NCBI GenBank assembly: GCA_021154515.1
Contig: JAJKIL010000145.1
Location: 1 to 13,202 of the forward strand
Origin: Niastella sp.
Lineage (GTDB): Bacteria; Bacteroidota; Bacteroidia; Chitinophagales; Chitinophagaceae
Direction of reading: 5' to 3'
DNA: 13,202 bases
The notes under the pieces are model-generated. The model searched no databases, was not told the DNA's origin, and was given only the letters and a program-made list of their open reading frames with translations. Below are positions 1 to 8,000 of this stretch, piece by piece. Position 1 is the stretch's first letter, and each line of letters begins with the position of its first letter. A program made the translations under genes and the position numbers.

Positions 1-75
1 AACTTCGCACCTGGCAGCATAGATTCCGCTTCATAAGCCAATAAAAGTAAAGTTAACAAAAATGAATATATCAAT

Positions 76-279
76 TTACGCCATTACTTTATAAACTCCT
101 AAATCCATAAAAGGAATAATCTTTTTCCGCATCCTGTCTTTGAGGAAAGATTTCAGGTGCTTAATAATTTTGCCAACGCTGTTTACTTTCAGCCCTTTGA
201 TAACTTCCTTTCTTCTTAGTTGAATAATATCGTAAGTGAGGTGTCCGCAACAAAGCACTGCTAATAAGGATAGTTCCAA
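76..279 (-). pseudogene. Fragment of a tyrosine-type site-specific integrase (core-binding SAM-like region)
   Basis: About 67 codons are open on the minus strand. The stretch YDIIQLRRKEVIKGLKVNSV, followed by GKIIKHLKSFLKDR and then KKIIPFMDL, looks like the N-terminal SAM-like core-binding domain of Bacteroidota phage-type integrases, which usually carry a G-x-N-[ST]-[IV]-G-K-x-I-K-x-L-K pattern here. The frame opens only at a TTG just after an in-frame TGA and closes with TAA right after KVMA, where intact relatives continue into the catalytic domain. No catalytic Arg, His or Tyr boxes are present, and positions 1-75 do not continue the protein in any frame I read. This is therefore a decayed remnant, not a working enzyme. 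The family assignment rests on motif recognition alone. It lies about 270 bases beyond the 3' end of the response regulator and may mark an old insertion boundary. Confidence 0.5.
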
Positions 280-553
280 TCGTCATAGGAGAAGGTCTAC
301 CATTATTCGCTCATAAAGCCAAGGAGACAATTTTCGAGCTTTTAAAAACTGATACTTTTAGTACTGGAATTGTGCAAATGACTTATCGACCAAGGAGAAA
401 AAAATAAAAAACGAACGCACAACACACAATAAAAAATATAGGGTTGAAAGTCCTAAAATTGAAAGACATATTATTTGTTCTTTCACCTCAAAAGCACCAG
501 GAATTATAAAGGGGTTCTTCTTATTCAGACTCCAGAAAGTCTATTCCTAAAAA
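280..553. other. Gene-free A+T-rich stretch downstream of the response regulator
   Basis: I see no credible gene here. The base composition is visibly richer in A+T than the coding block to the right. Short direct repeats are present: CCAAGGAGA at 319-327 and 390-398, and TTGAAAGTCCT at 444-454, whose second copy lies inside the response-regulator gene at 590-600. Small hairpins occur (AGACT at 527-531 with AGTCT at 538-542; GAAAGA at 461-466 with TCTTTC at 479-484). Neither has a G+C-rich stem followed by a T-run on the minus strand, so no convincing terminator for the regulator genes was found. Confidence 0.5.
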
Positions 554-1333
554 CTATTTGTTCTCAGGTTTGCCCCCTCGTTTACTTTTTTGAAAGTCCT
601 TGGGACTCATGCCGAACTGTTTTAAAAAATTTCTTCCAAAATTCGTTTGTGACCGGTAACCGACCATAACCGAAACCTCATAGATCAGGAGATCATCGTT
701 GGCTAATAATTCGGCGGCTTTTTTCAGCCGGGTAATATTTACAAGCTCATTGGGCGTCAGATCGGTCAGTGATTTGATCTTGCGAAACAGGCTGGTGCGG
801 CTTAGATTCATCAAACGGGCGAGCTTGTCTACATCCAGGTCGGTATCATCGATGTTTTTTTGGATCGTCGAATCCAGTTTTTCCAGGAAAAATTCATCGG
901 AACGCGTATAGGCCATCGAATTCAGCTTTACGTTAGGGGAGTGCGCAAAATACTGCTTAAGCTTTTTGCGGTTGTCGAGCAGGTTGGCAATCTGCGCCAG
1001 CAACAACTCGGAATCAAAAGGCTTTTCAATGTAGGCGTCTGCTCCTAATCCCAGCGCTTCTATTTTCGATTGCAGGGTGTTTTTTGCTGTTAATAAGATA
1101 ACGGGAACATGGCTGAATTCAACATCCGATTTTATAGTCTTACAAAGCTCAAACCCATCCATAAAAGGCATCATAACATCGGTAACTACCAGGTCTACGG
1201 ATTCGTTCTTAAGAACTTTGATTGCCTGAATGCCGTCCCTGGCAACCTGTACCTGGTAATGCTCGCTTAGCTCGTCGGCAATCACCTCCAGCATCTCCGG
1301 ATTATCCTCCACCAAAAGTATTTTCCGTTTCAT
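554..1333 (-). CDS. Response regulator with AraC-type DNA-binding domain (C-terminal half of a split HTCS)
   Basis: The 259-residue protein has a receiver domain (about 3-120) and a two-HTH AraC/XylS domain (about 150-250). Receiver landmarks are present: acidic E9 and D10, phospho-acceptor D52 in TDVMMPFMDG, T82 in ILLTAK, and K104 in EKPF. The first HTH covers about 167-187 (DKLARLMNLSRTSLFRKIK) and the second about 217-247, ending in FGMSPKDF, the usual AraC C-terminal signature. It should be a cytoplasmic transcription factor phosphorylated by the adjoining sensor kinase, most likely controlling the divergent susC operon. This receiver-linker-AraC arrangement is what normally forms the C-terminal third of a one-piece HTCS. 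Here it starts at its own ATG, nine bases after the kinase stop and in the same reading frame. No Shine-Dalgarno sequence stands before the ATG, which is common in Bacteroidota. Translation is probably coupled to the kinase gene. Confidence 0.9.
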   Translation of the reverse strand: MKRKILLVEDNPEMLEVIADELSEHYQVQVARDGIQAIKVLKNESVDLVVTDVMMPFMDGFELCKTIKSDVEFSHVPVILLTAKNTLQSKIEALGLGADAYIEKPFDSELLLAQIANLLDNRKKLKQYFAHSPNVKLNSMAYTRSDEFFLEKLDSTIQKNIDDTDLDVDKLARLMNLSRTSLFRKIKSLTDLTPNELVNITRLKKAAELLANDDLLIYEVSVMVGYRSQTNFGRNFLKQFGMSPKDFQKSKRGGKPENK

Positions 1334-1342
1334 ATGTGAGAT

Positions 1343-4300
1343 TTAATCGCCTGCAGGGATATTCTTTACTGAATTGTCTTCACACAGACTGTCATTGACC
1401 GGCATGGTAAATGTGAATACGTTCATATTGTCTTCCGGCGTATCGAGCACCAGGCTGCCACCATGCAAACTGGCCAATGAAAGGGCTAAGGCAAGCCCGA
1501 TACCCGTACCGGTTGGGTTTTCTGTATGCCGGATACGGAAGAATGGTTTGAAAATATTTTCCTTCAACTCGTAAGGTATGATATTTCCGTCATTTTTGAC
1601 TTTAAGCGTGAAGCTGTTGTCGCTGTTAAAATACGGCAGCAGGCTGATACAAACGCTGGTGTGCGCATATTTAACCGCATTGCTGAAAAGATTATAAATA
1701 ATTTTATTAAAAGCATCCACATCTATGCAGGCAAACAAGGGCTCCTGCGGAATCTCCATTTGAAAAGATATGTTGTTTTGTTCCGCCAAAGTGGTAAACC
1801 CCGAACAGGCTTCGGCTATTAATTGATTGATTTCCTTTCTTTCGAAATACAATTGAACATTCTTCAGTTCCGTTTGCCTGAAGTCCAATAGCTGGCCGCT
1901 CAGCTCGATGAGCCGGTCGGTATTCCGTTCCATTATTTGTAAGCTATTGCCAATCTCGGCATTGAATCCCAGTTTCCTGATAACCTTTTTAAGCGGCACT
2001 TTAATCAATGTCAACGGCGTCTTTATTTCATGGGCTACATTGGTAAAAAAATCAATTTTAGCCTGTAACAGTATTTTTTCATTCGTCAGTTCCATTTCAA
2101 GCATCTCTTTCTCTTTTTCGATTCTCAGGAGTTCGAACTTTCTTTTGTTTTTTTCATTTACCCGGCGATGATAGTAACGCACCAAAACAAAGATCAGTAA
2201 AACGAAAAAAACGGCGTACAGGCTGTATGCCATGCGGCTCTGCCACCATGGAGGCAATATCGTTATGAGTAATTTTGTTTCCTTGCTCCATCCATTGCTG
2301 GTGAAGGCTTTTACGCGGAATACATAGCTTCCGGGAGCCAGCTCTGTAAAGCTTGCCCGCCGGCTGTCCTTCAGATAGATCCAGTTATTGGTAAGGCCCT
2401 GCATCTGGTAGGCATATTCGACCATCTTCGGCGCTGAATAATTCGGCGCTGCAAAGTCTATATTAAAGATGGACTGGTTGTGCCGGAGCGTGATTTGCTT
2501 TGTGTACAAAATGGATTGCTTCAAAAGCGAATCGGGACCGTCCGGGGATATTTCCTGACCGTTTACCTGGAAATTGGTCAGGTAGATCGGTGGCATAAAT
2601 GTGCTTTGCTCAAAATGGCTGGGGTGAAAACTAACCAGCCCTTTGGTGCTGCCGAAATACATGGAGCCATCGGGGGTTTTAAAGGCCGAGTGATAGTTGA
2701 ACTGATCGCTGATTAACCCGTTTGAGGTGGTAAACACTTCCACCTTTCCCGTCGAAGGATGAAATCTTACCAGGCCTTTGGTAGTGCTGAGCCATAGATT
2801 CTTTTCCGCATCCTCCAGGATGGATAAAATAAAATCGCTTGGGAAGCCGTTCGCCATGCCAAAGCGGGTAAAGTTGCCCTCCTTTTCATTCCATTTGCAC
2901 AATCCAGATTCGGTGGCCACCCAGATAGTGCCGTTGCTGGCCTCGTATATCGAAGTTACCCGGTTGCTGATAAGACTGGTGGGATCTTTTTCATCGTAGC
3001 AAAGGCGATCTGTTTTACCGGCATATTTGCTTCGCAGGTATATACCATACCCGAATGTTGTAACCCACAGCCGGTTTTTCCGGTCTGCAATGATAGATGT
3101 GCACCAATATGGGGGAATGCCGTCTAAGGCGCTAAAGTTGTTTTTCCCCTTGTTAAAAATATATGCACCGCTGGCGGTACAGATATAAATTTCACCGGCT
3201 TTGTCCTGGTAAATGTTATAGATGTAATTATGCGTAAAACCATCTCTCCATGCTTTAAAACGTCTGGTGACTTTCCTGGTTCGAATATCCATAATGTCAA
3301 TGCCATGCTCGTAGGTCCCAATCCATAATTCGTCTCCGGTTATCAGCAGACCGTGTATTTCAAAATAGGAAATACTGCCTTTTTTGCCATCTGCTTCAAA
3401 ATGAGTGAACCTGCCGGTGGCAGGGTTGAACATATTCAGACCTTCATCTTCGGTGCCTATCCACAGGTTTCCGTAGCTGTCCTGCCTGATATCTCCTACC
3501 ACGTTGCCGTTCAATGAATTTTGGCCCCGCTGGGGGAAATATTTTGTGAATACGATTTGGTTGGCGAAGTAGTTGATACCACCATAGTAGGTGCCAATCC
3601 ATATGCCACCCTCATTATCGCGGCACATGGAAGTGATGGAATTGTCGTTGATCGAATAAGGGTTGTTATAGTCTTTTTTGATTTGCTGCACCGACTGATT
3701 TTTCCTGTCATAAATAAACAGGCCCGAGCTTGTCCCAAACCACCATTCTTCTTTAGCGGTCTCTACGAAGTTCTTAATGAATAAATTTGCATGCTCATCG
3801 CCACTCAAAGCAATGTCAGTATAAGTATAATGAACCGGGTCGAATACTTTGATTTTATTGTCGGAGGTTCCTGTAATAAAATGTCCGTCTGATGTTATAT
3901 ATAAGCATTCCACCCAAAGACGGTTAGATGGCGTGGAATGACTGAATAAGTTAAACCCCGAGAAACTATCGGTGGCAAAGTCATATTTTTCCAGCAGTCC
4001 CCGGGATGTTGCTACCCAGAAGGAGCCATCAGGACTGTTACAGAAGGTAGTCGCCGTAAAATAGGCCTCCTGGTCATATTGTTTAATTTTTTCCGTGCTT
4101 CTGTCATACCTGCAAAGCTTATAGTATGACAACAGCCAGATATTGCCTCTTACATCTTCATCGATCTTATCGATAAACATGTTGGAGGTAGCGGCGACAA
4201 AGGAAAATTCTTCGGTAACAGAGGAATACCTGAACAATCCTCCCTCTGTTCCAACCCATAGTATTCCCTGTTTGTCTTCGTACAGGCAATGAATAAAATT

Positions 4301-4549
4301 GCTTCCGATCGCCTTTTTGTTTCCTTCTATCTTTTTGAATACTTTAAAGGAATACCCGTCATAGCGGTTCAGGCCGTCTTTGGTGCCGAACCACATAAAG
4401 CCCAATCGGTCCTGCAAACTGCAGGTAATGCTGTTATTCGACAGGCCGTTTTCAACCTCAAGATGTCTGAAATAATGAGGGCTGGCATGCAGTAAGCCCG
4501 ACATAGTCGTTGCAAGGAAGGAGATGCACAGGTATTTAAAGAATGGCAA
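1343..4549 (-). CDS. HTCS-type sensor histidine kinase with periplasmic Reg_prop/Y_Y_Y sensor and no receiver domain
   Basis: The 1,068-residue protein has a signal peptide (about 1-22), then about 14 propeller repeats (about 25-680) with the recurring pattern D-x-x-G-x-[IL]-W-[VIL]-G-T-x-x-G-L. A Y_Y_Y domain (about 697-765) ends in PPWW, followed by one membrane helix (about 773-791) and a charged coiled coil (about 795-830). The kinase core follows: H-box AHEIKTPLTLI with phospho-acceptor H840, N-box with N953 and N957, G1-like NDG at 986-988, F-box FKPFF at 1000-1004, and G2 GTGIGL at 1014-1019. In known HTCS proteins the two propellers and Y_Y_Y dimer bind an oligosaccharide in the periplasm. 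The start is TTG at 4549: an in-frame TAA lies four codons upstream, and the first ATG (codon 16) would destroy the signal peptide. Usual HTCS proteins are about 1,300-1,400 residues because receiver and AraC domains are fused; here these are encoded by the next gene after an in-frame TAA. Confidence 0.92.
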   Translation of the reverse strand: MPFFKYLCISFLATTMSGLLHASPHYFRHLEVENGLSNNSITCSLQDRLGFMWFGTKDGLNRYDGYSFKVFKKIEGNKKAIGSNFIHCLYEDKQGILWVGTEGGLFRYSSVTEEFSFVAATSNMFIDKIDEDVRGNIWLLSYYKLCRYDRSTEKIKQYDQEAYFTATTFCNSPDGSFWVATSRGLLEKYDFATDSFSGFNLFSHSTPSNRLWVECLYITSDGHFITGTSDNKIKVFDPVHYTYTDIALSGDEHANLFIKNFVETAKEEWWFGTSSGLFIYDRKNQSVQQIKKDYNNPYSINDNSITSMCRDNEGGIWIGTYYGGINYFANQIVFTKYFPQRGQNSLNGNVVGDIRQDSYGNLWIGTEDEGLNMFNPATGRFTHFEADGKKGSISYFEIHGLLITGDELWIGTYEHGIDIMDIRTRKVTRRFKAWRDGFTHNYIYNIYQDKAGEIYICTASGAYIFNKGKNNFSALDGIPPYWCTSIIADRKNRLWVTTFGYGIYLRSKYAGKTDRLCYDEKDPTSLISNRVTSIYEASNGTIWVATESGLCKWNEKEGNFTRFGMANGFPSDFILSILEDAEKNLWLSTTKGLVRFHPSTGKVEVFTTSNGLISDQFNYHSAFKTPDGSMYFGSTKGLVSFHPSHFEQSTFMPPIYLTNFQVNGQEISPDGPDSLLKQSILYTKQITLRHNQSIFNIDFAAPNYSAPKMVEYAYQMQGLTNNWIYLKDSRRASFTELAPGSYVFRVKAFTSNGWSKETKLLITILPPWWQSRMAYSLYAVFFVLLIFVLVRYYHRRVNEKNKRKFELLRIEKEKEMLEMELTNEKILLQAKIDFFTNVAHEIKTPLTLIKVPLKKVIRKLGFNAEIGNSLQIMERNTDRLIELSGQLLDFRQTELKNVQLYFERKEINQLIAEACSGFTTLAEQNNISFQMEIPQEPLFACIDVDAFNKIIYNLFSNAVKYAHTSVCISLLPYFNSDNSFTLKVKNDGNIIPYELKENIFKPFFRIRHTENPTGTGIGLALALSLASLHGGSLVLDTPEDNMNVFTFTMPVNDSLCEDNSVKNIPAGD

Positions 4550-4602
4550 TTGTGAAATTTACACTTTTAAACAATATGACTAAAATAACGTATTTGAGGC
4601 CT

Positions 4603-4627
4603 TAAAAAAAACAAAGCATTTTTTTTA
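4603..4627. repeat. A8/T8 perfect inverted repeat
   Basis: A 9-bp arm of T followed by eight A (4603-4611) and its complement (4619-4627) flank the 7-base spacer CAAAGCA. It lies 54-78 bases upstream of the kinase start. The stem has no G or C, so it is a poor terminator. Bent or easily melted DNA, or an UP-like element for the minus-strand promoter, are possible readings, but the function is unknown. Confidence 0.45.
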
Positions 4628-4656
4628 GACCCTGTTCCGTTCCATCCCAACCGGGC

Positions 4657-4685
4657 TTGGTACGTTTTGTTGAAATATTGGTACG
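4657..4685. promoter_or_regulatory. Candidate AraC-type operator: two TTGGTACG direct repeats, 21-bp period
   Basis: TTGGTACG occurs at 4657-4664 and again at 4678-4685, in the same orientation and exactly 21 bp apart, about two helical turns. AraC-family regulators typically bind pairs of direct-repeat half-sites with this kind of spacing, and the adjacent response regulator has an AraC DNA-binding domain. The pair starts 108 bases upstream of the kinase start codon and ends 331 bases upstream of the susC start. That position fits autoregulation, activation of susC from a distance, or both. The repeat is seen directly; the role as operator is inference. Confidence 0.4.
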
Positions 4686-4931
4686 CCTGATATAAAAGGC
4701 GCCAAAGTTTTGTCATTATTTTAACGCAGGATTCTTGGTTACATAAAAACTGCCAAATGAGACAACGATTACGATTGCAAACACCTGAACCGCGGGCTCC
4801 GGCTCCTCTTTCATTCACTCACATTTTCCGGGACTTTATTACCGCCCGGCTCTCATAAACGAAATACCGGTTATAATAAATAAAAAGCCAACTGCAGTTC
4901 CTGCTATGCCTGGGACAGCGGTAAGGCTTTC

Positions 4932-4952
4932 GCATTTACTCACTGTAAATGC
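4932..4952. promoter_or_regulatory. Perfect 8-bp dyad upstream of susC, candidate operator
   Basis: GCATTTAC (4932-4939) and GTAAATGC (4945-4952) are exact reverse complements around the 5-base spacer TCACT. A second, overlapping dyad uses ATGCAA (4949-4954) and TTGCAT (4963-4968). The element ends 64 bases before the susC start codon and overlaps the position of the -33 element of the proposed promoter. It could be a protein binding site or, if transcribed, a small hairpin. Which protein would bind is not shown by the sequence. Confidence 0.4.
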
Positions 4953-4965
4953 AATAATGATTTTG
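4935..4965 (+). promoter_or_regulatory. Weak Bacteroidota-type promoter candidate for the susC operon
   Basis: TTTA (4935-4938), a 19-base spacer and TGATTTTG (4958-4965) match the Bacteroidota consensus TTTG-N19-TAnnTTTG with one mismatch in each box. Transcription would start near 4972 and give a leader of about 45 bases to the ATG at 5017. A poor match fits a promoter that needs an activator, as expected for an HTCS-controlled susC. The placement is inference, and other start sites are possible. Confidence 0.35.
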
Positions 4966-5016
4966 CATGATAGATCCGGTATCTGAAAGAGAACTCCTAA
5001 ACCGAAAAAATTGCGT

Positions 5017-8000
5017 ATGAAAAAAATGTTATTGCTGAGGCATGCCCTTTCTGTTTTTATTTTTTGTTCACTCTCCGTTATTTCTGCCGGGCTTTACGGA
5101 CAGGAGAATGAAATAACCGTCAAAGGCAAAGTCCGTTCAGATTCTTCAGCCATTTCTTCTGCCACTGTTACACTCAAGAACAATCCGAAAAGGTCCGTCA
5201 TTGCGGATGAAAAAGGCAACTTTGTTATAAAAGCCCCGGCCAATGGCACATTGATCGTTTCGTCCACCGGGTTCGAAACCCAGGAGATAGAAATACAGGG
5301 TAACAGTTCGATTGGTATTTTGATGAAGGCCAAAGACACTAAGCTTGGTGATGTTATTGTGGTGGGCTATGGCACCCAGCGAAAAACCACGCTCGTAAGC
5401 TCTGTTACATCCATCGATGTGAAAGAGATCAAAGGGCCCACCAGTAACCTTACTACCATGCTGGCCGGTAAAATTCCGGGTCTCATTTCCTTCCAGACTA
5501 CGGGAGAGCCCGGCAATGATAATGCCTCCTTTTTCATCAGGGGCCTGGGCACGTTTGGTGCGGGGAAAGTAAACCCGCTGATATTGATCGATGGAATTGA
5601 ATCGTCGACGACAGACCTGGCCAGGCTGCAGCCCGATAATATCTCGGGATTTTCTGTGCTGAAAGATGCAACGGCTACGGCGGTGTATGGTGCACGCGGC
5701 GCCAACGGTGTGATCCTTGTTACCACCAAAATTGGTCAGTCGGGCAAAATGAGATTCAACGTGCGGGCTGAAAATTCTTTTTCTTCCAATACAAAGAACC
5801 TGGAGCTTGCCGACAATATTTCATACATGAACCTTGCCAACGAGGCGGTATTGACAAGAAATCCTTTGGGTGCGGTTTTATATTCGCAAACCAAAATTGA
5901 TCATACTGCCAGGAAAGACGACCCTTTAATATATCCCGACAACAACTGGATCAGCGAGCTTATAAAGCCCGTGACTATCAACCAACGGGCGAATGTGAAC
6001 ATCAGTGGCGGTAGTGATAAGGCAAAGTACTACCTGGCGATGAGTTATAATCTTGATAATGGGAATGTCCGGAAAAATTCATTGAACGGGTTTAACAATA
6101 ATATCAAGCTTCAAAGCTACTCCATACTGAGTAATGTTACTTTGAACCTGACGCCAACGACCGAAGCGTTTATAAGTCTGAAAGGCCAGTTTGATGATTA
6201 TAACGGGCCTATTCCGGGCAAAGATGAAACTAACCACGATCTTTCCGGAGGTGCTACTGTTTATCACAATGCACTTTATAGCAACCCGGTTGCTTTTCCG
6301 GCTGTTTACCCTTCCAGCTACATGCCTTATGCCACACATCCGCTTTTCGGGAATGCGGTGATACCCGGTTCCACCAACAATCTTTACACAAATCCGTATG
6401 CACAGTCGCTGTCCGGTTTTCAGTCCACCAATACCAGCACCCTCACGGCCCAGCTTAGCTTAAAGCAAAACCTGAACTTTATTACACCCGGGTTGTCGGC
6501 CAGGGTAATGTCGTATACAACACGCTATGCAAATTTTGCAGTTACAAGGCAGATCAGCCCCTACTACTATACTTCGAGCATGGTTGATGGGAAATTGTCG
6601 GGGATCTATCTTATCAACGACGGCAGCATAGGTAACCCCTTTGCCGTTCCAACAGAGTATTTAACTTATGCGCCGGGCGACAAGAACGTGAACAGTACTT
6701 TTTACGGCGAGGCGGCGCTCAACTATAGCAGAAACTTCGGCCAAAAGCACAGCGTGGGCGCTATGTTTATCGGTACACTCCGCAACTACCTGACAGGCAA
6801 TGCCAAGAACTTGCAATTGTCATTGCCTTCGCGGAACGAAGGTGTGTCGGGACGGGTGACCTACGGCTATGATAACCGTTACCTGGTTGAATACGACTTT
6901 GGATATAACGGTTCCGAACGTTTTGCCGAAAATCACCGTTTTGGGTTTTTCCCGTCTGTGGGCGCCGGTTGGGTGGTGTCAAACGAGTCTTTCTTTCAAC
7001 CGCTTACCAATGTAGTGACCAATCTTAAATTCAGGTTTACCTACGGTTTGGTGGGTAATGATCAGATTGGCAAGGCAGACGATAGGTTTTTCTATCTGTC
7101 ACAAGTGGACCTCAATGGCGCCCTGGCAGGAGGCTTTGGTAAGCTCTACAACTATAGCAGAAATACGGTGAATACGGCCCGTTATGCAAACCCCGAGATC
7201 ACCTGGGAAAAATCCACCCAAACAAATATTGGTATGGATCTGACCTTGGTGAAAGATGTGAAAGTAACGGTGGATGCGTTTCACCAGAAACGCAGCAATA
7301 TCCTAATGGTCAGGTCAACCATTCCAACCACCATGGGATTGCAGGCGACGCCTTCCGCCAACGTAGGCGCCGCTCAAAGCGATGGCGTGGACATAGCGCT
7401 GGATTACCAGAAAACGATTACAAAAAACTGGTGGGCCACGGTGAGGGGCACCTTCACGTATGCAAAGAGTAAAGTATTGATAAACGAAGAGCCGGCCTAT
7501 GCGGCGAATAACGCCAACCTGTCGCATGTAGGCAATTCGATCAGCCAGATCTACGGTCTTGCTGCCGAGCGGCTATTTATCGATCAGATAGAGGTAAACA
7601 ATTCGCCTACCCAGTTCGGAAATGTATTGGCAGGCGATATCAAATACAGGGATATTAACCAGGATGGGAAAATAAGCGTCGCCGATTTTGTGCCCATGGG
7701 GTATCCCACTACACCGGAAATGCAATACGGCTTCGGATTTTCTACCGGGTATAAAAATTTCGATATAAGCGCCTTCTTCCAGGGAACGGCAAGGGTGTCA
7801 TTCCTGATCGATCCGATGGCTATCTCGCCGTTTTTTAACCAGCATGGATTATTGAATGCGATCTCGCAGGACCACTGGTCAGAGAATAACAGGAACTCCT
7901 ATGCCTTTTGGCCGCGGCTGAATATAAACAGTGATTATGTAGGCGGGGCGCCCACCTACAACAACAATTATGCTTCTTCCTGGTGGATGCGCGATGGCTC

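Larger units (their letters stand above)
4550..5016. other. Divergent control region between sensor kinase and susC
   Basis: These 467 bases separate the two divergent units and hold no convincing gene. A minus-strand open frame at 4567-4818 lacks domain resemblance and a good start, and I do not accept it. The region contains an A8/T8 inverted repeat near the kinase gene, TTGGTACG direct repeats with a 21-bp period, tandem ACGATT units at 4765-4776, a weak CCGGG/CCCGG hairpin (4828-4849), and the dyad and promoter-like elements just before susC. Both the kinase-regulator pair and the susC operon must be transcribed from here. For the kinase I found no good TAnnTTTG match on the minus strand. 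Confidence 0.7.

Noticed and set aside
1..80. Minus-strand open frame running off the left edge (possible TTG start at 74, leucine-rich signal-like beginning IYSFLLTLLLLAYEAES, then MLPGAK)
   Set aside because: It is only about 25 codons, has no ATG and no recognisable family. It could be the start of a secreted protein, but nothing supports it beyond hydrophobicity.
461..542. Small hairpins (461-484 and 527-542) as terminators for the regulator gene
   Set aside because: The stems are 5-6 bp with little G+C, and no T-run follows on the minus strand.
475..669. Plus-strand open frame of 64 codons overlapping the end of the response regulator
   Set aside because: It overlaps the well-supported AraC domain on the other strand and shows no family features.
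4661..4669. TACGTTTTG as a -7 promoter element in the control region
   Set aside because: The T/G position does not fit TAnnTTTG, and no -33 TTTG lies at the right distance; the bases belong to the direct-repeat region.
4567..4818. 83-codon minus-strand open frame in the divergent control region
   Set aside because: Its composition looks random, it has no domain resemblance, and it covers the candidate regulatory elements. It is most likely a chance frame.
5367..5729. Minus-strand 120-codon frame within susC
   Set aside because: It is antisense to the conserved plug domain; its openness follows from the codon pattern of the real gene.
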